Origin: an uncultured Pelagibacteraceae bacterium | Lineage (GTDB): Bacteria; Pseudomonadota; Alphaproteobacteria; Pelagibacterales; Pelagibacteraceae | Assembly: GCA_902604065.1 (NCBI GenBank) | Contig: CACKXF010000009.1 | Location: forward strand, 1 to 40,900 | DNA length: 40,900 nt | Direction of reading: 5' to 3' | Part shown: positions 24,309 through 32,237 of the stretch, piece by piece | Position numbering within the stretch: the first letter of the stretch is position 1 | How the letters are laid out: every line of letters starts with the position of its first letter | Notes under the pieces: model-generated | Seen by the model: the letters and a program-made list of their open reading frames with translations, nothing else | The model's database searches: none | What the model was told of the DNA's origin: nothing | Program-made: the position numbers and the translations under genes

Positions 24309-24689
24309 TTAACTAGGGTTCTCCTTTTTAAATTTTTCATATTCTGTACTAGACATTAAAGAGTCTAGTTCTGATTTATTCTTAATTTTAATCTTAAAAA
24401 ACCATCCTTCTCCTTCAGGATCAGCATTTACTTTGGATGGATCATCAGCAATAGATTTGTTACTCTCAACCACCTCACCAGATATAGGTGAATACACATC
24501 ACTTGCTGCTTTTGTAGACTCAACAACAGCGGTTTGACCATTAATTTCCACTGTTTTACCTGACTCTGGTACTTCAACAAAAACTATATCACCCAACATT
24601 TCTGTAGCATGCTTTGTTATCCCTATTACTGCAGTGTCTCCCTCAGTTTTAACCCATTCATGATTTTTTGAAAATTTTACTTCGCTCAT
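24309..24689 (-). CDS. gcvH: Glycine cleavage system H protein
   Basis: This 126-residue lipoyl carrier shuttles the aminomethyl and dihydrolipoyl intermediates between GcvP, GcvT and the L protein. The lipoylated lysine is K60 in [13 protein letters not shown]. The N-terminal [14 protein letters not shown] and the GEGWFFKIK segment are canonical. A Shine-Dalgarno aaggaggtga (24696-24705) fully complementary to the typical 16S rRNA 3' end sits six bases before the ATG, inside the final codons of gcvT. Such strong initiation fits the higher amount of H protein that the complex needs. Confidence 0.98.
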   Translation of the reverse strand: MSEVKFSKNHEWVKTEGDTAVIGITKHATEMLGDIVFVEVPESGKTVEINGQTAVVESTKAASDVYSPISGEVVESNKSIADDPSKVNADPEGEGWFFKIKIKNKSELDSLMSSTEYEKFKKENPS

Positions 24690-24691
24690 TT

Positions 24692-25795
24692 TTATTCACC
24701 TCCTTTAAAATGATTTTTTTTATAGAAAGGTAATTTACAAATTTTTGCATTGTAAATTTTATCTCTTACTTTAACATTTACAGCTGTTCCTTCTTTTGAA
24801 TATTTTGTATCTATATATCCCATAGCCACTGGTTGATTTAAACTTGGTCCAAAAGAACCGCTTGTAATTTTCCCAATTTCTTTTTCATCTTCTGAAAATA
24901 TTTTTACTCCTTCTCTAGCTATTATTCGTCCTTCAGGAATTATACCAACTCTTATTTTTGAAGTTCCATTCTCCAAATCTTTTTTAATAATATTAAATCC
25001 ATTAAAGCCACCTTCAGTTCTCCTTCTTTTACTTATTGCCCATTTAAGGTTTGCCTCTATGGGATTTATATTTTCATCAAGATCATGACCATATAAACAC
25101 AAACCAGCCTCCAGCCTTAAAGTATCTCTAGCGCCTAAACCTATAGGTTTAACATTATTTTCAATAAAAAAATTAATCAAATTTTTAACTTTTTTGTTAT
25201 CAATTGATATTTCAAACCCATCTTCTCCGGTATAGCCAGATCTTGTTACGTAAGAGACACTGTCTTCATATCTAAACTCACCACCTTGCATAAATTTTAA
25301 TTGTATTACTCCTTTAAAAATTTTTTCTAAAATTTCAGCAGATTTTGGTCCTTGCAAAGCAATTAGTGAATTTTTTCGATCTAGCGAATATCTAATTGAT
25401 TTATCTAAAAATTTTGAGATTTGATTTATATCTTTATCTTTACAAGCAGCATTTAAGATTATTAAAAAACCTTTACTTCTTTTTGTTATAATTAAATCGT
25501 CAATTACTCCACCTTTATCATTTAATAAAAATGAATATTTTGAATGATTTAGTTTTAATTCCTTTAGATCTGCAGGAATAATTTTTTCTAAGGTTTTCGA
25601 AAGATTTTCATTCCCTTGAATAAATAATTGCCCCATATGAGACACATCAAAAAATCCTGCTCCTGTTCTAGTATATATATGTTCTTTTACAATTCCGTCT
25701 TTGTATTGAATTGGCATTTCATAGCCAGCAAATGGAACAAACTTTGCTCCTAAGCTTTTGTGTAAATCATATAATGCTGTTTTTTGCACACCCAT
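24692..25795 (-). CDS. gcvT: Aminomethyltransferase, glycine cleavage T protein
   Basis: This 367-residue folate-dependent enzyme releases ammonia from the H-protein-bound aminomethyl group and forms 5,10-methylene-tetrahydrofolate. Family motifs are [45 protein letters not shown] (about residues 191-200), [20 protein letters not shown] and a C-terminal beta-barrel domain ([12 protein letters not shown]). It is the first gene of the gcvTHP operon, preceded by a tandem glycine riboswitch. Glycine breakdown feeds one-carbon units, which matters in SAR11-like cells known for glycine/serine dependence. Confidence 0.98.
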   Translation of the reverse strand: MGVQKTALYDLHKSLGAKFVPFAGYEMPIQYKDGIVKEHIYTRTGAGFFDVSHMGQLFIQGNENLSKTLEKIIPADLKELKLNHSKYSFLLNDKGGVIDDLIITKRSKGFLIILNAACKDKDINQISKFLDKSIRYSLDRKNSLIALQGPKSAEILEKIFKGVIQLKFMQGGEFRYEDSVSYVTRSGYTGEDGFEISIDNKKVKNLINFFIENNVKPIGLGARDTLRLEAGLCLYGHDLDENINPIEANLKWAISKRRRTEGGFNGFNIIKKDLENGTSKIRVGIIPEGRIIAREGVKIFSEDEKEIGKITSGSFGPSLNQPVAMGYIDTKYSKEGTAVNVKVRDKIYNAKICKLPFYKKNHFKGGE

Positions 25796-25881
25796 AATAA
25801 CTCTTTTTTACCCCATCTGTTTTGAAACCTGAGAGATTTACTCCTTCGGTGAGGCATAGCCTGCTTTCCAGAGTTATTACG
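25793..25881 (-). promoter_or_regulatory. Riboswitch expression platform: RBS/AUG-sequestering helix
   Basis: In the RNA, bases complementary to 25870-25881 (CGUAAUAACUCU) can pair with those of 25793-25804 (AGAGUUAUUAUG): 12 consecutive pairs with a single G-U. This buries the AAGAG ribosome-binding site and the gcvT AUG itself. The upstream strand overlaps the 5' side of aptamer 2 P1 (UCUG, 25869-25872, pairing with CAGA, 25816-25819). Glycine-stabilised P1 and the sequestering helix therefore compete. The sequence supports a translational ON switch; function is inferred. Confidence 0.65.
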
Positions 25882-25955
25882 ATAACGGTCCTTTTGCCTG
25901 AGAGTTTCCGGGGTGGTTGCTCCTTCGGCGCTATTTAAAAATAGTCTCTCCCGTT
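25814..25955 (-). ncRNA. Tandem glycine riboswitch
   Basis: Read leftward, two glycine aptamers lie between the gcvT start and the promoter. Aptamer 1 (about 25887-25955) has the consensus cgggagag, gccgaaggagcaa and actctcaggcaaaaggac. Aptamer 2 (about 25814-25873) is smaller: ctggaaagcaggc, caccgaaggagtaa and atctctcaggt, with almost no variable third stem and one mismatch in the gaaag/ctctc helix. Such tandem elements turn on glycine cleavage genes when glycine is abundant, and are established in front of gcvT in SAR11. Confidence 0.96.
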
Positions 25956-25957
25956 AC

Positions 25958-25992
25958 TTTTTGATTCTCTTTCATTATATAAAAAATGTCAA
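25958..25992 (-). promoter_or_regulatory. Candidate promoter of the gcvTHP operon
   Basis: Read leftward, TTGACA (25987-25992) matches a sigma-70 -35 box and spans the stop of the DMT gene. After 17 bases comes GAGAAT (25964-25969), a 4/6 match to a -10 box, which would start transcription at the riboswitch. A perfect TATAAT (25974-25979) lies only 7 bases from TTGACA and would need another -35, so the exact start is uncertain. Confidence 0.4.
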
Positions 25993-26864
25993 TTACTTAT
26001 GTCGCTAATTTTTGTTTTATTATCTAGGCTTTTGATTATCACTGCAAATATTATGATCGATCCTCCAATAAATACACTTAAAGGTGGTACTTCGTTTAAA
26101 AAAATCCAAACCCAAATAGGTGCGCAAATTGTTTCTAACAACATCAGTAAGCCTACAGTAACAGCTTGAGTTGTTTTTGATCCTATAGTTACGCAAATAA
26201 ATCCAAAAGCTAACTGAGGTACACCTAACAAAAAACCCATTAATATATCATTAGATGAAAAGTTTAAATCACCAGCTAAAATAAGTCCGTAAATACCACT
26301 AAAGATCCCTGAATAAAAAATGGCCGGAACCATATCTAACTTTGGAAACTTTCTTATAATCATAACCAGAATAGTAAAGTTTATAGGTATGGCAAATGCC
26401 ACTAGATTTCCAAAAAGAGTTCCTTGATTAATTGAGTCTCCTACCATTACAACCATACCAATTAATGCCAAGATAATTGCAAACAAACCGTGTGATGAGA
26501 TTTTTTCTTTAAGAAATAAATAAGCAAAAAAAGCTAAAAATATTGTTTGGGTACTTATAATAAATACTACATTAGCTACTGTGGTTTCGGACATAGAAAC
26601 AACATAAGCAACAAAACTTAAGGATAAAAAAATACCTCCAATAATAGCTGGAAAGCCTGATTGTTTGATTATTTGAATGGTATTTTTTTTATATGTTAAA
26701 ATTAAAAAAATTGTTAAGGCACTAATAAAAAAAAACGATCTTATTGTGAGGATTTTCCAAATATCATTGGTGTCAAACAACCGTATAATAAGTCCGCCCC
26801 AGCTTAAGAAAAAACCACCTAGTAAACAAAGAATATATCCTGGTATTTTATAAATTATATTCAT
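25989..26864 (-). CDS. EamA/DMT-family transporter
   Basis: This 291-residue inner-membrane protein has ten predicted helices in two EamA repeats (the first around residues 10-140, the second around 150-285). A PAIIGGIFLSLSFVAYVVSM helix, a FIISTQTIFLAFFAYLFLKEK pattern and a matching QAVTVGLLMLLETICAPIWV in the second repeat are typical of drug/metabolite transporters. The substrate is unknown; many marine homologs export or import amino acids or nucleosides. Its start overlaps the MATE gene stop by 4 bp, making a two-gene transporter unit just upstream of the gcv promoter. Confidence 0.88.
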   Translation of the reverse strand: MNIIYKIPGYILCLLGGFFLSWGGLIIRLFDTNDIWKILTIRSFFFISALTIFLILTYKKNTIQIIKQSGFPAIIGGIFLSLSFVAYVVSMSETTVANVVFIISTQTIFLAFFAYLFLKEKISSHGLFAIILALIGMVVMVGDSINQGTLFGNLVAFAIPINFTILVMIIRKFPKLDMVPAIFYSGIFSGIYGLILAGDLNFSSNDILMGFLLGVPQLAFGFICVTIGSKTTQAVTVGLLMLLETICAPIWVWIFLNEVPPLSVFIGGSIIIFAVIIKSLDNKTKISDISN

Positions 26865-28195
26865 TTAAATTTACGTAAAATATTTGAAAAATAAAAATGT
26901 AAAGTTGATGCTCGTAAAATCATAAAAATTAATAAAGAGAACCAAATCCCGTGATTATCTAATTTTTGAGTTAAAAATAAAGATAAAGCTAAGTATAAAG
27001 TTACTGAAAAAATCATGCTATTTCTCATCTCTTTGGTTTGAGTTGCACCTATAAAAATACCATCTAATTGATAACAAAAAGCAGCTACCGGAGGAATAAT
27101 AATTATCCATATTAAATATTTAAAAGTCAAATATATTAAATAATCTAAATCAGTTAAAATGTTTACGATTTCTCTCGAAAAAAAAACATAAAAAATACTT
27201 ATTAACAAACCGGTAATAAAACTGAGTGTTATTGAATTTTTTACAGCTGTTGAGAACATTTTGATTGATCTCTTCCCTATAGAGTAGCCAATAATTCCTT
27301 CTGTTGAAAAGGCATATGCATCTAAAAAAAAGGAAGATATGATTATAAGTTGAATTAAAATAGAATTTATTGCGATATACTGCTCTCCGAGGGTTGAGCT
27401 TAAATAAGTTATCCAGAAAAATGAGAATGTTAAAAGAATTGTTCTTATAAAAATATTAAAGTTGATATTTAAAAGTTTAATTAATTTTTTAAAATTAATT
27501 ATTTTTTTTTGATTTATTCTTGGAATTACTTTAAATTTTTTAATGATAAATTGATATGTAAAAAATGAAAATACAATTATTGTTAAATATGATGATAAAA
27601 CTGTACCTAATGCAACTCCCTTCACATCTAAATTTAATATCATTACAAAATAAATGCTTAAAATAATATTTAAAATACTAAAAGTTATAATCAACAGACT
27701 TGAGATAAATGTTCTTTGTATGCCTAAGTAAAAACCAACTAAGACATAAATAACTAATTCAGCTGGAGCTGAGAACAACCTAATCGAAATATATTCATTA
27801 ACAAATATTTTAGTTTGGCCGGTAGTTGAAAAAATTTGATTTACTACGTTCAAAAGAAAGGGTTTAAAAACTATTATTAATAAAGAGATTAATAATGCAA
27901 TTAGTAAATTTCTGAATATTATATTTACTAACTCTCTATAATCACTTTTTCCTAAAGCTTGAGAAATAAGTCCAACTGTGCCCATTCTTAAAAAGCCAAA
28001 ACTCCAAAGAATCATTGTTAAAAAAGTAGAAGATATGCTTACGGCTATAAGATAATTTTCATTCTCCATGTGCCCCATTAAACCTGTATCAACTAGTCCA
28101 ACCAGTGGTATGGCTAAATTTGAAAAGAAAATAGGTATAGATAGTCTAAATATTTGCCATTTTGTTATATTTGAAGTAATCCTCAAATTTGACAT
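26861..28195 (-). CDS. MATE-family efflux transporter
   Basis: This 444-residue inner-membrane antiporter has about twelve helices and the MATE repeat structure. WQIFRLSIPIFFSNLAIPLV and GLVDTGLMGHM are near the N-terminus, GTVGLISQALGKSD closes the first helices, and the second half repeats the pattern (AFSTEGIIGYSIGKRS). It resembles the DinF-like branch of MATE proteins. It probably exports cationic or organic compounds with sodium or proton exchange; the substrate is unknown. Divergent from the TerC gene with 60 bp between starts. Confidence 0.9.
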   Translation of the reverse strand: MSNLRITSNITKWQIFRLSIPIFFSNLAIPLVGLVDTGLMGHMENENYLIAVSISSTFLTMILWSFGFLRMGTVGLISQALGKSDYRELVNIIFRNLLIALLISLLIIVFKPFLLNVVNQIFSTTGQTKIFVNEYISIRLFSAPAELVIYVLVGFYLGIQRTFISSLLIITFSILNIILSIYFVMILNLDVKGVALGTVLSSYLTIIVFSFFTYQFIIKKFKVIPRINQKKIINFKKLIKLLNINFNIFIRTILLTFSFFWITYLSSTLGEQYIAINSILIQLIIISSFFLDAYAFSTEGIIGYSIGKRSIKMFSTAVKNSITLSFITGLLISIFYVFFSREIVNILTDLDYLIYLTFKYLIWIIIIPPVAAFCYQLDGIFIGATQTKEMRNSMIFSVTLYLALSLFLTQKLDNHGIWFSLLIFMILRASTLHFYFSNILRKFK

Positions 28196-28255
28196 ATCAA
28201 ATGAATAAATTATTCTTTCATATGAAACAATTAAATTATATAAGAATTCTATAAA

Positions 28256-28876
28256 ATGTTAGAACAATTCGTAATTTCAATTCAAATTATTCTTATAGAT
28301 ATTGTAATGGCTGCTGATAACGCGATTATTATAGGATTAATCGCAGCAAATTTTGCCCCACAAAATAAAAAGAAAATTATTGCTTGGGGTATCGCAGGAG
28401 CTTTTATTTTTAGAATATTTTTTGCTTTTGGAACAGATATAATGCTTGAATATGCCTGGATCAAAATTGTAGGCGGTGTATTGTTATTATGGATAGTTAA
28501 TAATATTAGACAAGATTTATTTGGAAAAAACAAAGTAAAATCACCAGTTATCAAATCAAAAGAACCTGTTTCATTTGGTACAGGCGTATATAGAATATTA
28601 ATTGCTGATATAACTCTAAGTTTTGATAATGTTTTGGGTGTAGTTGGAGCAGCAAAAGATTATTACTATTTAATGATTACTGGTCTCTTACTATCAGTTT
28701 TTTTAGTAGCAACTTTAGCTACTTATTTTGCTAATTATATCAAAGATCATAAATGGTTAGGCTATGTTGGAATTTTCGTAATAATTATAGTTGCGCTTCA
28801 ATTAATTATAGGCGGATTAGTTAATATGGAAATATTAACGATAAAAGAGCAATACGAGTTTCTGTTCAGCGTATGA
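28256..28876 (+). CDS. TerC-family (YjbE-type) integral membrane protein
   Basis: This 206-residue protein has about seven membrane helices in two halves. Each half carries the TerC signature: MAADNAIIIGLIAANF (residues 18-33) and ITLSFDNVLGVVGAAKD (about 118-134), whose Asp-Asn pairs line the presumed metal pathway. Bacillus relatives export manganese and help load metal onto secreted enzymes, so divalent metal export is the likely role here. The end overlaps the next gene by 4 bp (ATGA). Confidence 0.87.
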   Translation: MLEQFVISIQIILIDIVMAADNAIIIGLIAANFAPQNKKKIIAWGIAGAFIFRIFFAFGTDIMLEYAWIKIVGGVLLLWIVNNIRQDLFGKNKVKSPVIKSKEPVSFGTGVYRILIADITLSFDNVLGVVGAAKDYYYLMITGLLLSVFLVATLATYFANYIKDHKWLGYVGIFVIIIVALQLIIGGLVNMEILTIKEQYEFLFSV

Positions 28877-29841
28877 TCGATTATTGTATTCTGGGCTCTG
28901 GTATATCAGGCTCTACAATAGCAAATCTTCTATCAAAAAAACACTCTGTGGTCGTTGTAGATAAGTCTAAAGGCATAGGCGGCAGAACATCAAATAAAAG
29001 ACTTAAAACATTTAGTTTTGATCATGGGTTACAATACTATTCATCAAAAAATAAACAATTTGAAAAATTTTTAAATTTATTGATGAAAAAAAAGGTCTTA
29101 AAATATTGGAATGGCAATCATTTAGATTTTACTTTTAAAAAAAAAATTGTTTCTAGGAAAATTATTGGCACAAATGGAAATAATAATCTGTGTAAATTCT
29201 TATTAAATAATATTAATAAAATATTAGATACTGAAATTTTATCAATAAAATATAAAGAGAAAAAATGGATAATTAAAAGTAAACATAAATTAATTTTAGC
29301 TAAAAATGTTATTATTACCTTTCCATTCCAACAAACCGTTTCCCTAGCGAAAAAATTTTTAAAAAAAAATATTTTAGATTTAAAAGTGAAGATGGAACCA
29401 AATTTAACTTTATTAGTATCAGAGAACAATGCCAAAAGAATTCCAATTAGTTCTATCAAATTATCAAACTCCATTTTATCTTGGATATCCAATGAAAATA
29501 GTAAAGAAAGATTTATTTCAAATAAAAATTTATGGACTATTCAAACGAATTATGAGTTTTCAAAAAAAAATATAAATTTTTATAAAAAAAAAAGAGCTTA
29601 TTATTCAAAATTAATTTTAAATGAATTTGTGAAAATTACAGGTATTGAAAAGAAAAAATTGAAAATAATTAAAATTCACGGGTGGAAATATTCATATAAT
29701 CGAAATAAAACTAAATTTAAATCTTATTGGGATAATAATATAGGATTTGGTTTATGTGGTGATTGGTTAATTGGTCCTAATGCGGAGTCTGCTTGGTTAA
29801 GTGCATCAAATTTATATTCACAAATAAAAAAACCCGCCTAA
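28873..29841 (+). CDS. Renalase-like FAD/NAD(P)-dependent oxidoreductase
   Basis: This 322-residue flavoprotein has an N-terminal GSGISGSTIANLLSKKHSVVV dinucleotide fold (GxGxxG, residues 8-13) and VDKSKGIGGRTSNKR, where the GGR motif contacts FAD. The FDHGLQYYS segment is typical of the renalase/amine-oxidase group. The C-terminus, GFGLCGDWLIGPNAESAWLS, matches the family's second FAD contact. The substrate is unknown; bacterial renalases oxidise isomeric dihydro-NAD(P). The central part is extremely lysine/asparagine-rich. It is coupled to the TerC gene, and its stop lies inside the terminator stem. Confidence 0.85.
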   Translation: MIDYCILGSGISGSTIANLLSKKHSVVVVDKSKGIGGRTSNKRLKTFSFDHGLQYYSSKNKQFEKFLNLLMKKKVLKYWNGNHLDFTFKKKIVSRKIIGTNGNNNLCKFLLNNINKILDTEILSIKYKEKKWIIKSKHKLILAKNVIITFPFQQTVSLAKKFLKKNILDLKVKMEPNLTLLVSENNAKRIPISSIKLSNSILSWISNENSKERFISNKNLWTIQTNYEFSKKNINFYKKKRAYYSKLILNEFVKITGIEKKKLKIIKIHGWKYSYNRNKTKFKSYWDNNIGFGLCGDWLIGPNAESAWLSASNLYSQIKKPA

Positions 29842-29868
29842 TAATTTGTTAGGCGGGTTCAATTTTTT
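29824..29868. terminator. Bidirectional Rho-independent terminator
   Basis: A perfect 11-bp stem (29831-29841 aacccgcctaa with 29849-29859) and 7-base loop are flanked by an A run on the left and caattttttt on the right. It therefore has a T tract in both directions. It serves the convergent renalase-like gene and the outer-membrane protein gene. The stop codon of the rightward gene is part of the stem. Confidence 0.92.
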
Positions 29869-29881
29869 TAAAGTTTAAACT

Positions 29882-30568
29882 TTAAAACTTATAGCCTAAT
29901 GATACTTTAAATTGTGATACATCTAAGTCAGCTTCGATTAAGTTATTTGAAGTAACTCCTGATCTAGCTACTGATGATCTTAAACTTATATCATCGTAGT
30001 CAGTATATGTGTATTCACCTCTCATGAATGTATTTGCTGCTACATCCCCTTGAACACCAAAACCAAGTGTGTATCCATCTAATGTTTCATTACCATATTT
30101 AGATCCTGTTCCTAAGCTTTCAGTAGTTGTTAAATCAGCATTTACATAACCTGCTTTTACATAAAACCCTGGTGTGAGTTCGTATGTAGCATAAAATGTA
30201 AAGTGTTGATCTATCTCAGCTTGAGCTTTTTGAGATCTAGAAGTAGTTGTTTCTGCAGCAGTATCTGTAACTGAAGTTTCAACGTCTGTTCTTGATTTAA
30301 CGTTTTCACTTACGTCAGCTGAACCTGGAATATAATCTAATCCAAAAGTTACGCCTGAAAAAGTGTATTCAGCAAAAATTGAAGCTACACCGAAATTGTG
30401 ATCAATTTCAGTACTAGTTTTCTCTTTACCGTTACCTTCAGTCTCTGAACCTGATGCATCTAACAAAGCATAAGCCCCAGTCACTCCGAAAGCCATTTCT
30501 GAATGGGCTGTTGTAGCTCCAAAAAGAGATAGCAAGAATGCTGCGATTAATGTTTGTAGTTTTTTCAT
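29882..30568 (-). CDS. Outer-membrane beta-barrel protein
   Basis: This 228-residue protein has a signal peptide (residues 1-23, cleaved about AHSEM) and amphipathic beta strands alternating with charged turns. It ends in the terminal phenylalanine typical of outer-membrane barrels (VSLGYKF). About eight strands are plausible (GVTGAYALLDA, ASIFAEYTFSGVTFGLDYI, HFTFYATYELTPGFYVKAGYV, YTLGFGVQGD, FMRGEYTYTDYDD). A long Thr/Ser/Glu-rich segment (about 85-115) would be an external loop. The start has a strong AAGGAGT Shine-Dalgarno, and codon use is less poly-A than the neighbours, suggesting high expression. Function: structural or porin-like; not determinable. Confidence 0.85.
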   Translation of the reverse strand: MKKLQTLIAAFLLSLFGATTAHSEMAFGVTGAYALLDASGSETEGNGKEKTSTEIDHNFGVASIFAEYTFSGVTFGLDYIPGSADVSENVKSRTDVETSVTDTAAETTTSRSQKAQAEIDQHFTFYATYELTPGFYVKAGYVNADLTTTESLGTGSKYGNETLDGYTLGFGVQGDVAANTFMRGEYTYTDYDDISLRSSVARSGVTSNNLIEADLDVSQFKVSLGYKF

Positions 30569-30731
30569 TTTTACTCCTTAAGTAAATTGCAATTAACTAA
30601 GGAAAATCTTTAAGGTATTTCGTTATCAGAGTCTACTTAAATAAGCTCAGGTTTAGAGGCGTTATTAAAAAAAATGGCTATTTTTCGAGGTTTTTGTGTG
30701 ACAAAAATGACACTAACTATAATAATATAAC

Positions 30732-32237
30732 CTAAAAAATACCCCTTTTTGAGGAAACTTTCTTTTGTAAATTTCTTAAAATATTAGGCGTTAAATACTT
30801 TAAGTCTTTATTTTTGATATTTCTTAAATTTTGAACGACCCTTAAAAATCTTTCTGATTCCTTTTTAGAGATTATCCCATCAGTCAATATATTAAACTTA
30901 TTAATATACTCCTTTCTTTTAAAAGGTCTTCTTCCTGACGGATGAGCGTCTGCTAGATATATCTCTTCTGAAATGGGTGGTCCTTTCTTCATTTTTATAA
31001 TTACTCTTCCTCCAAAAGATTTTTTTTTAGGGTTTCTATCATGGTACTTTTTTGTCCATTTTTTCTTTTCACAAGTTTTAATTTTATGCCAAAGCTTAAT
31101 TGTACTTTTTCTTCTTGCTCTTTGAGGTTTATAAGAATTTACATGGTGCCAAGCTCCATCTTCTAACGCTACAGCAAATATATACATAATAGAATGGTCT
31201 AAAGTTTCTCTGCTTGCGTAAGGATCCATTTTTTGAGGATCATTAGCACCAGTGCCTATGACGTAGTGAGTGTGATGACTCGTTTCAATAATAATTTCTT
31301 TAATGTTTGATAAATCTTTTACTTTTTTATTCAAACTTATTGCTAGGTCTATTAATGCTTGTGATTGGTATTCTGCTGAGTGTTCTTTTGTATAAGTTTC
31401 TAAAATTGCTTTTTTTTGTTCATTAATTTTTGGAAGAGGAACAATATATTTTTTTTTGGGTCCTCCTAAAACATATGCAATTACACTATCTTCTCCTTCA
31501 TAAATCGGGCTTGGAGCTCCTTCGCCTCTCATACATCTATCAACTGCTTCTATCGCAAGTTTACCTGCATGCGCTGGGGCAAATGCTTTCCAACTAGATA
31601 TTTCCCCTTTTCTTGATTGTCTTGTAGAAATAGTTGTGTGTAGAGCTTGTTGAATAGACTGGTAAATAGTATCTGTTTTTAATTTTAGTAGGCTACCGAG
31701 TCCTGCAGCCACACTTGGGCCAAGATGCGCAATGTGATCTATTTTATGCTCGTGTAAGCAAATTCCTTTAACTAAATTTACTTGTACTTCATACCCAGTA
31801 ATAATTCCTCTGATCAAATCCATTCCGCTACAACCTTTTTGTTGTGCTACTGCGAGAATTGCGGGAATATTATCTCCTGGATGACTGTAATCAGCAGCTA
31901 AAAAAGTATCGTGATAATCTAATTCTCTAACAGCTGTTCCATTTGCCCAAGCAGCCCATTCACAATCTACTTTTATTTTTTGACTTAATCCAAAAACATT
32001 TGCTCCATTTTTTCTTGAATGAGCTAACGCCATTTGTCTTGCAGATTTAACAGGATTTCTATCATAAGATGCTATTGCAACAGAAGCATTATCAATAATT
32101 CTATTAATCACCATCTCAATAGCATCTTTATTAACTTTTGCTTTATCAGATGCTATCTCAGCTAATTTCCAGGCCAATTGATCTTTTTTTTTTAAATTAG
32201 CTTTTGATGAGTGTACTTTTACAATTATATTCCTCAT
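30732..32237 (-). CDS. prpD: MmgE/PrpD family protein, probable 2-methylcitrate dehydratase
   Basis: This 501-residue protein of the MmgE/PrpD family dehydrates 2-methylcitrate (and often citrate) to the aconitate. Motifs include [15 protein letters not shown], the core [18 protein letters not shown] (about residues 97-114), [14 protein letters not shown] (about 119-132), a GYEVQVNL helix, [18 protein letters not shown], and a swivelling small C-terminal domain. It starts at the last base of the acnA stop (TAATG), so it is translated after aconitase. PrpC and PrpB are absent from the window, so its use in a complete propionate/methylcitrate cycle cannot be judged here. No terminator is visible downstream; about 160 bp separate it from the outer-membrane protein gene. 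Confidence 0.87.
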   Translation of the reverse strand: MRNIIVKVHSSKANLKKKDQLAWKLAEIASDKAKVNKDAIEMVINRIIDNASVAIASYDRNPVKSARQMALAHSRKNGANVFGLSQKIKVDCEWAAWANGTAVRELDYHDTFLAADYSHPGDNIPAILAVAQQKGCSGMDLIRGIITGYEVQVNLVKGICLHEHKIDHIAHLGPSVAAGLGSLLKLKTDTIYQSIQQALHTTISTRQSRKGEISSWKAFAPAHAGKLAIEAVDRCMRGEGAPSPIYEGEDSVIAYVLGGPKKKYIVPLPKINEQKKAILETYTKEHSAEYQSQALIDLAISLNKKVKDLSNIKEIIIETSHHTHYVIGTGANDPQKMDPYASRETLDHSIMYIFAVALEDGAWHHVNSYKPQRARRKSTIKLWHKIKTCEKKKWTKKYHDRNPKKKSFGGRVIIKMKKGPPISEEIYLADAHPSGRRPFKRKEYINKFNILTDGIISKKESERFLRVVQNLRNIKNKDLKYLTPNILRNLQKKVSSKRGIF

